DNA of 64,000 bases. Source: Paeniglutamicibacter psychrophenolicus. GTDB lineage: Bacteria > Actinomycetota > Actinomycetes > Actinomycetales > Micrococcaceae. This document shows positions 51,080 to 60,900 of this stretch, piece after piece (position 1 is the stretch's first letter; every line of letters begins with the position of its first letter). Location of the stretch: contig NZ_JAGIOE010000002.1 in the NCBI RefSeq assembly GCF_017876575.1, forward strand, positions 1-64,000. Direction: 5' to 3'. The notes beneath the pieces are model-generated. The model was not told the origin of the DNA. It saw nothing but the letters and a program-made list of their open reading frames with translations, and did no database searches. Made by a program: the position numbers and the translations under genes.

Positions 51080-52882
51080 ATGAGTGCACCAAATCGCAAG
51101 GGCACCAGCGGCATGAACGGGCAAACCGTCCTGCCGTTCGTCTTGGTGGGCATCGTCGTCGCCGTCCTCGGTGGAGGCTGGTTGTCCCTCCAACTCGGTG
51201 CCCAGCTGGCCGGGAACCCGGCACCACCGACTGGACTATCCGTCCTGCTCGAAGGCTTGCTGCGCGGCACCATCCAGTGGCCGGCCCAGGCCACCCTGGT
51301 CGCCATTGCCTTGGCCCTAATCCTGGTTGCCCTGGCCGTGACAATTAGCCTGCTGGCTGGACGGCGCGGCCTGGGAGGCAAGAAACCCCGGGTGGACAAA
51401 GCCGCCGCGCACATGGGCAAGGGCAAGGACATTGCCGCCTACACCCACCAGGGGGCCACCAAGACAGCCAAGCGCCTCGGGGTCGAAGGAACGCCCGGGG
51501 TGTTCGTGGGAAATCTCGTGTCCACCAACCAGCCGTTCTACCAGTCCTGGGAAGACCTCTCCCTGGATATCTGGGGCCCACGCGTCGGCAAGTCTGCCTC
51601 GCGGGTGATCCCGGCGATCCTCGATGCCCCAGGGGCCGTGGTTTCCACCTCGAACAAGCGCGATGTCGTTGACGCCACCAGGGGTCCCCGTTCGGCCCAG
51701 GGACCCGTCTGGATCTTTGATCCGCAACAGATCGCCCAGGAAGAACCCACCTGGTGGTGGAATCCACTGTCCTACGTGCGTGATGAGGACAAGGCAGCAA
51801 AACTCACCCACCACTTCGCGGTGGCCTCCCGCACTCCCGGGGCGAAGTCCGATTCCTACTTCGACCCGAAGGCCGAAGACCTCATCGCCTCCCTGTTCCT
51901 CGCCGCTGCGCTGGGCGAACATCCGATCACCGATGCATACTTGTGGATCACCAGCCAGGATTGCGGGCTGGCCGTGGACCTGTTGAAGGATCATGACTAC
52001 GCGTTGCAGGCCGCTGGCCTGGCCTCGACCATGAACCTGGCCGACAAGCAGAAGGACGGCATCTTCGGCACCGCCGAAAAAATGGTCCAATGCCTCAAAA
52101 ACAAAAACACCCTGCGCTGGGTCGCACCGGCCAGGGGCGGAACGGTCCTGAATGACCGGCGCCCACAGTTCGACCCCACAGTCTTTGCCGCCTCCACACA
52201 AACCCTCTATGTCCTGTCCATGGAGGGCGTAGGAACAGCCGCACCGCTGACCACCGCGTTGACGGTCGCAGTGGCCGAAGCCCTCGAGGAGCGCGGGGCA
52301 CGCATGGGAGGCCGGCTGGAAGTCCCCGCCGTGTTTGCCCTGGATGAGTTGGCGAACGTGGTCCGCTGGGCGGCACTGCCTGACCTGTTCAGCCACTACG
52401 GTTCCCGCGGAATCATCGTCATGGCGATTCTGCAGTCCTGGTCCCAGGGCGTGGAGCTGTGGGGCGAGCCGGGCATGCGGAAAATCTGGTCTGCAGCCAA
52501 CGTGGTGGTCTACGGGGGAGGGGTGAAGGAAGATGCCTTCCTGCGCACCCTCTCGGACTTGATTGGCGATTATTCCTACAGCAGTGTCTCACAGTCCAAC
52601 GGGCGCGGTGGTGCCAGCAGCTCGCACCAAGAGGGCAAAGAACGAATCTTGGACGTTTCCGACCTGACGGAAATGGAACGCGGCCGCGCTGTGGTCTTTG
52701 CCTCCGGTGCCCGCGCCACCCTGGTCAAGACCCGGCCCTGGTGGAAGACGCCACACGAGGACGCAGTGAACGAGTCCATCTCCAGGTACGCGTCCAAGAG
52801 CGAACCGGCGATGGCGTCTGCACCGGCGTCCGCACCGGAGAACCCATGGATCACCGCAGCAAGGGAGTCTGGAAATGGATGA
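51080..52882 (+). CDS. VirD4/TraD-type coupling protein
   Basis: A 600-residue coupling ATPase. Two membrane segments at about 15-38 and 70-95 anchor it. LDIWGPRVGKSASRVIPAIL near 160 is Walker A, and VPAVFALDELANVVRWAALP near 418 is Walker B with TraM-recognition-type sequence after it. YGSRGIIVMAILQSWSQGVE fits motif III. It links the relaxase-DNA complex to the channel. The C-terminus ends with PENPWITAARESG, recalling the NPWLEAAR motif of another protein in the operon. It overlaps the DUF4913 gene by eight bases. Confidence 0.92.
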   Translation: MSAPNRKGTSGMNGQTVLPFVLVGIVVAVLGGGWLSLQLGAQLAGNPAPPTGLSVLLEGLLRGTIQWPAQATLVAIALALILVALAVTISLLAGRRGLGGKKPRVDKAAAHMGKGKDIAAYTHQGATKTAKRLGVEGTPGVFVGNLVSTNQPFYQSWEDLSLDIWGPRVGKSASRVIPAILDAPGAVVSTSNKRDVVDATRGPRSAQGPVWIFDPQQIAQEEPTWWWNPLSYVRDEDKAAKLTHHFAVASRTPGAKSDSYFDPKAEDLIASLFLAAALGEHPITDAYLWITSQDCGLAVDLLKDHDYALQAAGLASTMNLADKQKDGIFGTAEKMVQCLKNKNTLRWVAPARGGTVLNDRRPQFDPTVFAASTQTLYVLSMEGVGTAAPLTTALTVAVAEALEERGARMGGRLEVPAVFALDELANVVRWAALPDLFSHYGSRGIIVMAILQSWSQGVELWGEPGMRKIWSAANVVVYGGGVKEDAFLRTLSDLIGDYSYSSVSQSNGRGGASSSHQEGKERILDVSDLTEMERGRAVVFASGARATLVKTRPWWKTPHEDAVNESISRYASKSEPAMASAPASAPENPWITAARESGNG

Positions 52883-53603
52883 ACTGGACATGTTGGCCGA
52901 GATGAGCCCCATCGAGGCGGGAGAGCGATCTGCTGGGGAAACAGCACCAGCAGCATCCCTGATCAACGCCCAGCAGCGGTTGGACGCCGCACACCAGGCA
53001 CTGGCCAGGGCCGAGGGTGTGGTGCGTGAGGCAGCGGAAAAGAACGAAGAAACCCTTTCCGGGTGGTTGCGTGCCGCCGCCGCCGAAACACTGGCGCAGG
53101 CAGAACGCACCCGGGATCGGGCAGCGGCCGACGTGGAAAAAATCGCGGGGGAAGTCGAAGCGGCCAAGACCAACGCGGCCCAAGAAGACAATGGCAACAA
53201 AGAAGCCCGGCCAGATCCTGGTGAAGCACCTGCAGCTCAGGAGGAATCCCCGCTGGTCTACCAGTCAGCCGAGGAGTTCCTGCACGAGCATCTGCTTCCG
53301 CTGTATAACCGGATCATCGATTCACGGAACGGGAAATGGTGCAGGCAGTGGTTTCTTCACCCCGAAGCGGTCAGCCGGGTGGAAGCATTGTGGCGGGCCT
53401 GGGAGTACTTCCGTCTTGATCCGGCCACAGGGATGAGCGTGTGGTGGCGTGACCACGCCGATCCACATATGGCGGTTTTGCTGAGCCAGAAAGGGCCATT
53501 CCATCCCTGCAACAACGGCCGTCACCACACGCCCGAACCGTTTGAGTGCGATTACGCACCCGAAGGATGGTTCCCAAAGGCCGGGGATATTCCACCCGAG
53601 TAG
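52875..53603 (+). CDS. DUF4913 protein, last gene of the transfer operon
   Basis: A 242-residue protein. The N-terminal half is a charged helix (RLDAAHQALARAEGVVREAA). The C-terminal half matches DUF4913: FLHEHLLPLYNRIIDSRNGK, WCRQWFLHPEAVSRVEALWR, then WWRDHADPHMAVLLSQKGPF with a His/Cys-rich end (HPCNNGRHHTPEPFECDY). DUF4913 is regularly linked with actinobacterial conjugation genes; its role is unknown. The hairpin at 53617 ends the transcript. Confidence 0.85.
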   Translation: MDELDMLAEMSPIEAGERSAGETAPAASLINAQQRLDAAHQALARAEGVVREAAEKNEETLSGWLRAAAAETLAQAERTRDRAAADVEKIAGEVEAAKTNAAQEDNGNKEARPDPGEAPAAQEESPLVYQSAEEFLHEHLLPLYNRIIDSRNGKWCRQWFLHPEAVSRVEALWRAWEYFRLDPATGMSVWWRDHADPHMAVLLSQKGPFHPCNNGRHHTPEPFECDYAPEGWFPKAGDIPPE

Positions 53604-53616
53604 CGGAATACGAAAT

Positions 53617-53652
53617 GGGGGGTGCACATCGGTTTTCCGATGTGCACCCTCC
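53617..53652. terminator. strong hairpin between converging transfer transcripts
   Basis: A 16-bp stem with one G-T pair and a TTTT loop (core GGGTGCACATCGG). It lies 13 bp after the DUF4913 stop and 16 bp before the end of the minus-strand gene, so it can serve both directions. Confidence 0.85.
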
Positions 53653-53668
53653 ATTGACCGTGCGTTTG

Positions 53669-55138
53669 CTATCGCGTAGGGCCATCCTGGCCTTTGTCCC
53701 TGCCCTTGCCAGCGATAGCCGTGGCTTTGCGCGCCGTGGGTGTCTTCTCGGGAGCTTTTACTGCCTTGAAGGGGTGGATGGCCTGACCCCTGGCCGCGGC
53801 CACTCGACCCTTCACCTCTGCTTGCGTTGCTTTGCCTTCCAACGACGATTTAAAGCCCTCATATTGTTCGTTGGAGCCGTAGACCGGAACCGTCGGTTCC
53901 TTGTCTTTCTCGGAGAGTACTGGCGTCTTCAGGTTGGGATCATTGAGCACGTTGTCCTGGATTTCTCGGCCTAGGGGTGCGATCCACGCAAACAATTCCT
54001 TCTCCGCATTTTCATACCGAGCCTCAAGCCCGGTATTCCCCTGATCCACGAAACCTCCCTCGGCCAAGGTCTTTGCCTCGTGCCAGTCACGCGCGGTGGC
54101 TACGAATTCAGCGTCTGCGAACAATGAATCTTCGGCACCCGAGTAGTTCTGTCCAATCTCCTTGCGCAGATCATCAATGCTTGGTCCGTTGATCCCGTCC
54201 TGGTCAATCAGGTGCATACGTTCAGCCACGGCCAGGTCCGCATCCGGTGCAGAATCGGTTCCAGCGGCATTCTTTGATGCATGGAGTGCGGCCACCATAT
54301 CTTCGCTGGCAAGATACTCAGAGGGCACCTTGTGCCGTTCCAACTCGTCCTTCAGCTCTGCGGCGTAGCGCTTGATGTGCTCTGTCTGTGCGGCTTCGAC
54401 AAGGGCCATGGTATCGGCATGTTCCTTGGCTACTTTCAGGGCAGTGGCCCTATGCTGCTCATTTGCGATGAGCAGGTCAGGAAATTTCTCAGAGATAGCC
54501 CGATCTACGTCATCGTCTTTTCCAAGCAACCCTTGGATGATCCCTGTCTGGGCCCAGCCTCGGGCCTGCTCTTCTTTTGCTGTGCCCTCGACGAATTCTA
54601 AAGCGGCTTCCTTTGTTACTTCACGGGGCTTACTTGGTCTGCTTGTGAAGTCGGGGGTATAGAACTTCTGCGAGTCCAGGTTGGGCGGTATCGGCTGAAT
54701 CTGCAAAGTTCCGTCGTTAAGCTGTTGCACAGCAATGGTGTTTCGCATGTATGCGGCATCATTCTGCACGATTACGGTATCGATCCCATACCGTTCCTGT
54801 ACTTCATTGCTGATCTTCTCGGCTGCCGCCAGCGCCACAGGATCGTGGTCCTTCCACGCCTCGGCCAGAAGATGTGCCTGGGTGATCTGTTCCGGCCGGG
54901 CTGTTTCCCACCAATCATCCCGGGTAGCGGGAATGATGACGGATTGCATCACCGCACGGTCGGCGGCGAAGGCGCGCTGTGCTTCCACTGCGGCCTGCTC
55001 GCTGCGCTGCTCGACGTTGCGCATGTACTGCTGCCGGGCACGAACCACTTGATCTGCCAGCTGTGAGCCGGCGACTAGGGACTGGCGCAGCATTCCTTCA
55101 ACAACGTCTTCAACGTGCTCTTCGCTCATGGGACTCAC
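53669..55138 (-). CDS. helical protein downstream of the relaxase, unknown
   Basis: A 489-residue protein, soluble and strongly helical, rich in Ala, Glu, Gln and Lys. Starts at 55138 (GTG) or 55129 (ATG), with AGGAG upstream. DDWWETARPEQITQAHLLAE near 75 and IDTVIVQNDAAYMRNTIAVQ near 115 are distinctive but unfamiliar. The C-terminal 60 residues are basic and disordered. It lies 33 bp downstream of the relaxase gene on the same strand and probably works with it in transfer. Confidence 0.7.
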   Translation of the reverse strand: MSPMSEEHVEDVVEGMLRQSLVAGSQLADQVVRARQQYMRNVEQRSEQAAVEAQRAFAADRAVMQSVIIPATRDDWWETARPEQITQAHLLAEAWKDHDPVALAAAEKISNEVQERYGIDTVIVQNDAAYMRNTIAVQQLNDGTLQIQPIPPNLDSQKFYTPDFTSRPSKPREVTKEAALEFVEGTAKEEQARGWAQTGIIQGLLGKDDDVDRAISEKFPDLLIANEQHRATALKVAKEHADTMALVEAAQTEHIKRYAAELKDELERHKVPSEYLASEDMVAALHASKNAAGTDSAPDADLAVAERMHLIDQDGINGPSIDDLRKEIGQNYSGAEDSLFADAEFVATARDWHEAKTLAEGGFVDQGNTGLEARYENAEKELFAWIAPLGREIQDNVLNDPNLKTPVLSEKDKEPTVPVYGSNEQYEGFKSSLEGKATQAEVKGRVAAARGQAIHPFKAVKAPEKTPTARKATAIAGKGRDKGQDGPTR

Positions 55139-55171
55139 TTGCTCCTTTTAGGTGGGGTCGGGCGCTGGCTC

Positions 55172-56818
55172 TTAACGTCCGTGTTCTTGCTGGGGTCCTG
55201 GCTTGGTTGGTTGGTAGATGCGTGTTGGTTCGGTCTTGGACGGCACGACGCTGCCTGTCCGTGGCGCGGGTAGCTGCGTGGAGGCTGGAGCGGGGAAATT
55301 CAACCGTGCCAACCTGGAGGACGCATGCTCCGGTTCACTGGCCTTGGAGATAGCCTGCACAGGACGTGGCATCTGCTGTCCGAACGAATGCAGGTCGTTC
55401 GCCAGTACCGTGCGCAGGTTGCGGGCATGCCGGTAACGCTGCGACTGGTTGTGCATTTCAAAGATCGCTTTGGAGGTCCGCATGAGTTGGATCAATAGCG
55501 CAGTATGCGCGGCGGTCTTGCTCTTGGACCCGGCAGCAAGAAGCAGCATGGTGGAACCAGCCAGCGACGGCATGGGGACCGGCTTCTCGTGCCGGCGATA
55601 GTCACGCAATTGCGCGGTCTTGGCCAGCTCCGCGGCGGTGGATGCCAACGGCCCGGGCGTGGATTCAAGCTTCTCCGACCAAGCGGCAAACACTCCGGAA
55701 GTCTCGCGTGCCGCCCGCGCCCACGACGCGTGGTCATTCAGCGGCAGGGACCGCAAACGGTCGGCAATTTCTTGGGCCTGCGCGGTGTACTGATCCCACA
55801 GTTGCGCATCCGTCAGCTGTGGCTTGGTGTACCGTGCCTGTGGCTTGGCTTGTCTGCGGTTTCGGGCTGCTGCATTCCATTCGGCGACGGCGTCCATGGA
55901 CCCTTGGGCAGTGTCGGGCCACTTGGTCCGCAGCTGCCCCAGGCCAAGGTCGCGGGCGATCTTGCCGCCACCAAACCACACAGGACGCTCACCCTTGGCC
56001 GGGCGCTCGGCCACCGAATAACCGACCACCACATCGGTGGTGTTCTTCGCATAGCGCGGGCGCATGAGCAGGCCCAGGTCCCGGCCCTGGCGGACGAACT
56101 CTGCCTCGGTTGAAGCTGCGGTTGAAGCGGCACGAACCTTGCGTTCCAACGAGGTCCGGTGCATCTCCCGGCCCTGGCGGATCGCGGTCTGCTTTTCGGC
56201 AGGGTCATAGCCCCTTGAGGCATGGACGGTGGAGAGCTCTTCCAGCCCGTACTTCTTCTCCAACGCACGGCACGTGTCCTGTGCCCGCGAGCGGTCATTG
56301 TGCACCGACGCCTTGGTGCCGTCCTCGCGCACCAGCGACAGCGCAATGTGGATGTGCTGGTTCCCGCCGGCACTGGCTCCATGGTCTACGGCAGCCCAGC
56401 GACACTGCGCCTTGCCGCTGGCCTCCGAGAAACCCATCGCGTCAACAAAATCATTGGCGATGTCCCCCCATTCCTGGTCAGTGATGTTCCGCTCTCCCAC
56501 GGCAACACTCAGTGAGCAATGCCAGACATCCGCCTTGACCAACTGCGGCTTCCCATCCAGGCCTAAAGGAGCGTCCTTGCGGTCATCACGCCGCATGACC
56601 TCCACACCGAACTTGCGATGCGGTTCGTCCAGGTACGCAGCGATCCTGGAGGCATCATCCTGGTCAAGGATTCCATCATCGAACCACGCCATCACCGCCG
56701 CATCCCCCGCCACCAGATGCGGGTCATGGTGCACGTTCGACGTCTTCGCCGGATCAACCGAGACAAGGTATGACAGCAGTCCCTGCATCCGTCCGCCACG
56801 GGTAACGTTCGGCATCAT
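55172..56818 (-). CDS. relaxase/mobilization nuclease
   Basis: A 548-residue relaxase. MPNVTRGGRMQGLLSYLVS at the start is the usual first motif. VWHCSLSVAVGERNITDQEW near 98 holds a conserved histidine. GGNQHIHIALSLVREDGTKA near 151-170 carries the H-x-H metal-binding motif (H155, H157). Beyond 260 the protein is helical and basic. It nicks the transferred strand at oriT and leads it into the recipient. The start overlaps the mobC stop (ATGATG), so the two are coupled. It is of the MobP/VirD2-like group rather than the TrwC group, as there is no helicase. Confidence 0.92.
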   Translation of the reverse strand: MMPNVTRGGRMQGLLSYLVSVDPAKTSNVHHDPHLVAGDAAVMAWFDDGILDQDDASRIAAYLDEPHRKFGVEVMRRDDRKDAPLGLDGKPQLVKADVWHCSLSVAVGERNITDQEWGDIANDFVDAMGFSEASGKAQCRWAAVDHGASAGGNQHIHIALSLVREDGTKASVHNDRSRAQDTCRALEKKYGLEELSTVHASRGYDPAEKQTAIRQGREMHRTSLERKVRAASTAASTEAEFVRQGRDLGLLMRPRYAKNTTDVVVGYSVAERPAKGERPVWFGGGKIARDLGLGQLRTKWPDTAQGSMDAVAEWNAAARNRRQAKPQARYTKPQLTDAQLWDQYTAQAQEIADRLRSLPLNDHASWARAARETSGVFAAWSEKLESTPGPLASTAAELAKTAQLRDYRRHEKPVPMPSLAGSTMLLLAAGSKSKTAAHTALLIQLMRTSKAIFEMHNQSQRYRHARNLRTVLANDLHSFGQQMPRPVQAISKASEPEHASSRLARLNFPAPASTQLPAPRTGSVVPSKTEPTRIYQPTKPGPQQEHGR

Positions 56819-57213
56819 GTCGGAATCCCGTCAACGACTTCCCGAATGCGGACAGCAAGTTTCTTCACGTACGCCAGGGTGGCCGCCGCCTCGGCCGGGA
56901 ACTCATCACCGGAGTTGGCGTGACGCGCCAACTGGTTCACGTTGTTCGATACTCGCGCCAGCAGCGTGTGGACGGCGAACAATTCTGCGATGGCTTGCTT
57001 ACGTTCCGTGGGGGTCTCCGATGCTTCGGAACTCAGCGCGGACTCAACCAGCAAACGCGGGATCGTCACGCCCTGCTTCTCGGCCAACTGCAACAACTGG
57101 GCCTCCTCTTCCGGAGACACCTTCACCTTGTGAAAGTGCTGCCGCCCTCCCTCGACGTTGGCACGCCGACGACGAGAAAACATCCGACCTGTCGGAGTCT
57201 GCTCACTCATCAT
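56815..57213 (-). CDS. mobC: MobC-type relaxosome accessory protein
   Basis: A 132-residue protein; ATG at 57213 or 57210 with AGGA just upstream. The frame is open further up but without support. KVKVSPEEEAQLLQLAEKQG and VTIPRLLVESALSS form a ribbon-helix-helix. ELFAVHTLLARVSNNVNQLA is the MobC hallmark. MobC proteins bind oriT and help the relaxase open the strands. The oriT candidate lies about 100 bp upstream. Confidence 0.9.
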   Translation of the reverse strand: MMSEQTPTGRMFSRRRRANVEGGRQHFHKVKVSPEEEAQLLQLAEKQGVTIPRLLVESALSSEASETPTERKQAIAELFAVHTLLARVSNNVNQLARHANSGDEFPAEAAATLAYVKKLAVRIREVVDGIPT

Positions 57214-57309
57214 TACGTCCTGTCCTTGGCCCAGCGCAGCGACCCCGAAACCTCGGGGACCACACCACAAGTGTGCCGGACACAGAGCGCAGCGTCTAGT
57301 CCGACAAGC

Positions 57310-57338
57310 CATTTAGGGGACCTAAATGTATAGCTTGC
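57310..57338 (+). other. oriT candidate: hairpin plus nic-like sequence
   Basis: CATTTAGG-GGA-CCTAAATG (57310-57328) is a perfect 8-bp inverted repeat. It is followed directly by TATAGCTTGC (57329-57338), which is close to the nic core of IncP/Ti-type origins (TATATCCTG|C). A hairpin just before the nick, next to mobC and the relaxase, is the standard build. If correct, the nick falls after TTG at about 57337. Confidence 0.65.
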
Positions 57339-57402
57339 TGCGTTTCAGTTCAGTATCGGTCCTATCTGGCCGTTGGGCACGGGATCGGGTTAAGCTGGTG
57401 TC

Positions 57403-57687
57403 ATGGACACCATCGAACGCACCCAGCAGCAGGCACGCGAACTGCTGAACTCACGCATCGACTCGGTCACCGACCTGGTCAAGGCACGCCAGCACGTGGC
57501 CGACCTGGAAGCCAAGCTCGTCGAAGCGAAAAAGGAAAACAAGAAGGCCTACGTGCGCGCCATCAAGGACGGGTGGAGTGCAGAGGAACTCAAGAAGCTC
57601 GGTCTCGACCAGGCCACCACCACGCGTCGCCGGCAGGCAACAAAAAAGCCGACTGAATCCCAGTCGGCTCCCGCGGCGGACGCATAA
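57403..57687 (+). CDS. 94-residue helical plasmid protein
   Basis: It is divergent from mobC. MDTIERTQQQARELLNSRID and HVADLEAKLVEAKKENKKAY are helical. ATTTRRRQATKKPTESQ gives a basic tail. The middle (IKDGWSAEELKKLGLD) resembles a small DNA-binding helix-turn-helix. Proteins of this type are frequent beside transfer genes of Arthrobacter plasmids. It may bind oriT or regulate mobC. A hairpin overlaps its stop codon. Confidence 0.75.
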   Translation: MDTIERTQQQARELLNSRIDSVTDLVKARQHVADLEAKLVEAKKENKKAYVRAIKDGWSAEELKKLGLDQATTTRRRQATKKPTESQSAPAADA

Positions 57688-57700
57688 CGTCCGCTGCGGG
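57670..57700 (+). terminator. hairpin overlapping the stop of the 94-residue gene
   Basis: CCCGCGGCGGAC pairs with GTCCGCTGCGGG (one G-T pair) around a 7-base loop that contains the TAA stop. It is a likely intrinsic terminator. The following 200 bp to the next gene hold nothing supportable. Confidence 0.7.
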
Positions 57701-57907
57701 CAAGTGCGCGGTTGGTTCCCTGGAGGTGGTGTTTCCCCGCGACCACATGGGCACGGCAAAAGATATTTCCTTCGGTCTTTTCCCGCACACATGTGGATGC
57801 CGGGACCCAGCTGACCACCTGCACACAACGCCCGGCTCACCGCAACCCCGCAAGGTCGCCAACCGCAACCGGGCGATGTGCACAGCCTCCACCCGTGGTG
57901 CTTGCGT

Positions 57908-60900
57908 TTACCGCTCCATGTCAGCGCGGTCAACAGTGCTCGCGCCGCGCCTAGTTGAAGCCACCGCAGGCTCAGTTGCCAGCGCTGAACCCCGCGTCCC
58001 AGCCGGGACCGGCGAGTTGGCACGCTGGATCTTCTGCATGGTCTTGAGCTCTGCATCGAACGTGGGCTGGGGGTTCTCTTCCCCGCGCATCTGCCTACCG
58101 ATTCTCTCCACATCCCACCGGGCTACTTGTAGTGCATCGGCGTGCTTGAACGGTTCCCTCAAGGCTGCTGCGGCATCGCGATATTCCTGCCGTGTTTCCT
58201 CGATGGCGCTCTCCAGTTTCACCACTGCCTGCGGCAGGCGATTGATCTGGTTTTCCAGCCGCTGGATGAGTCCCACATTTGGGTTCATCGCCGTCTCTCG
58301 GCCGACCTCCACATACACCCCCGGGGCTTGGTCAATGTGGAAGCGAACCGGGGATGAGTTGATGTCCCCCAGGATGCCCATCCCTTCCACGACGCGCACG
58401 TTGTGTCCGGCGAGGGTTCCCGCGATTCCGGCGTCCCGCTCGGCGTGCATCGGCGGCCTGAACGACGTGTTCTCCTTGACCCACGTGCCCAAGGCCTCGG
58501 CTGCGTCGGTGCGCTTGTCGTGGCGTGTGCCCTTGATGGTCATGGCGAAAGAATCCCCGCCGACTTCACCGGTAGTTCGGGCTGCAGCCGCTTGAAGCTT
58601 GGGCAGGTTGTCGATCTGCACGCGACCCTTGGTTTCCGCTCCGTCCTTGCGGTGCACCAGCGAGGCCTGGTTGCGGTTCCAGGCACGGCTGAGCCGTTCC
58701 AGGCGGGAGAGTTCCTGCTCGGCCTTCGACTTCTCAAGGATCAACGGGTTGCCACTGGAAATGGCCTTGACCTCGGCAAAAGACAAGGTGTTTTCCCCAA
58801 CGTCCTCGATCTCGCGCACGTCGAGCTTGCCGCGCATGATCTGGTCAATGAACTTGGACTTCCGCTCCAAGGTTTGCCACATGAACGTGTCGAACGATCC
58901 CTTGGTAACGACCTGGGAAATCTCAACCTCGGGATTCTGGTTCCCCTGCCGAATGATTCGTCCGTGGCGTTGGGAAACATCAGCAGGACGCCACGGCGCA
59001 TCCATATCCACCAGGTGCACGGCACGGTTCTGGATGTTCGTTCCCACACCCATTTTTTGGGTGGAGCCAATCAGCACGGCAACGTCCCCACTGCGGCACG
59101 CGGCAAAGAGCCGGCCCTTTTCGGCATCATTTTTTGCCTCATGCATAAAGCGCACCTTCTCTCCCGGCACACCACGGGCGGCCAGGTCGTCCTTGAGCTG
59201 GTCATACACGTTCCAGTCCTTCGACGGTGTACCCAAATCGCAGAACACGATCTGCAAGGCCCCCGGAGTCGGATGGTCCTCCTTCGTGCTTGGATCCATG
59301 AAGATGCGTTCTTTGGTCTTCTCATAGACCCCGGCAATCACGTCCGCTGCAGCCCCGGTCTTCGTGGAGGCCTCCAGCATCTCCAAGGTCGGATCCACCA
59401 AGCGCATATCCAGTGCGGCCTTGCGCCCGTCACCGGATATCTTGAGCATATTGTCCTCACGAGGGTCCACCTGCCGTGCCTGCACCGCTTCTGCGCGCTC
59501 ACCGATATCGGCAATGTAATCCGACAGCTCTGCACTGGGCTCCACAATGACCATCCGCGGCAGTCGCTTCCCGTCCTCACGGGCAGCAAGATCAGGCACC
59601 GGCAGCTGAAGGTCTTCAGCGGTCTTCACGTCCGCGAAAGTGTGGAACATCTTCAACAGTTCCGGCACATTCTGGAACTTGGCGAAACGTTCTTTCAGCT
59701 TGAAGCTATCCCCGCCGGCTACGGACATCTCCATCTCCGACACCACTTCACCAAAGGTCGCCGCCCAGGTGTCGAAGTCGTTGATCCCTGCCTTTTCCAG
59801 CAGGTCCGGGCGCAGGTAGCGCTGCATGACATACATTTCGGTGACACTGTTGGCAATCGGCGTAGCCGTGGCCCCGGTGATCACCCGGTCTCCGTGGGTT
59901 TCGCGCAGGTAGTCGACCTTTGCGTGCAGGTCGGCTGCACGCTTGGAACCATCAATGGCCGCATCACTGATGTTGGACGGGGTTTCCAGGTTCTTGAAGT
60001 CGTGCAGCTCATCCACGATCAGGTAGTCGATACCGGTCTGCTCAAACGTAATCCCCGGATCGACGGGTCGATCTCGTAGAACCTTCATTTTTTCTTCCTG
60101 GGCTTGGAGGCGCGTCTCCATCTTTTTGACTGTCATCGACTTTTCACCACGTTCTGCCGCTCGTGCGCTGGCAGCGTCCAGCTCGCGTCGACTTTTACCT
60201 ATTTCCCGCATCACGTACTTCTCTTCTGACTCTGGAGACAGCTCGATCCGCTCGAACGCATTCCTCGTCATGATGACCGCGTCCCAGTCATTGGCCGCAG
60301 CACGCGCCACGAACTCGCGGCGTTTGTCCCCTTTCAGGTCTGCCGATGACGCGGCAAGAATCTGTGCCTGCGGATAGATTTGCAACCACTCCCGGGCGAA
60401 CTGGTCCAACATGTGGTTCGGCACCACGACGGCCGGCTTGTTCGTCATTCCCAGTCGGCGCAGTTCCATGGCACCCATGACCATCTCGGCGGTCTTGCCG
60501 GCCCCCACCTCGTGGAACAATCCCACCGAGGGTTCGGAAATCATCCGTGCCACCGCTGCGCGCTGGTGCGGGCGCGGTTTCCAACTCTGCACCAACCCGG
60601 GGAATGTCAGCCGTTCCCCCTCGATGCTGTAGTCACGCAGCACAAGAGAATTGAAACGACGGTTGTATTCATCGGTCAGCACGACCGTGCGTGCGGGGTC
60701 TTCCCACACCCATTCGCTGAACCGCTCCTTGATCATCTGCGCCTTTTCCTGCGCAGCAGTGGTCTCGGTCGGATTCACGATACGGCGGTTGCCCTTTTCA
60801 TCGTCGGGGTCCGGATCGGTCACCTGCACCCGTCGCTGTTCCAGCAGGTTCTTAAAAATTTCCCCTGCCGCCATCCGATGGGTCCCCCAGTCATTACGCG

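Noticed and set aside
58403-60079. 558-codon plus-strand frame
   Set aside because: Antisense shadow of the helicase half of the methylase-helicase.
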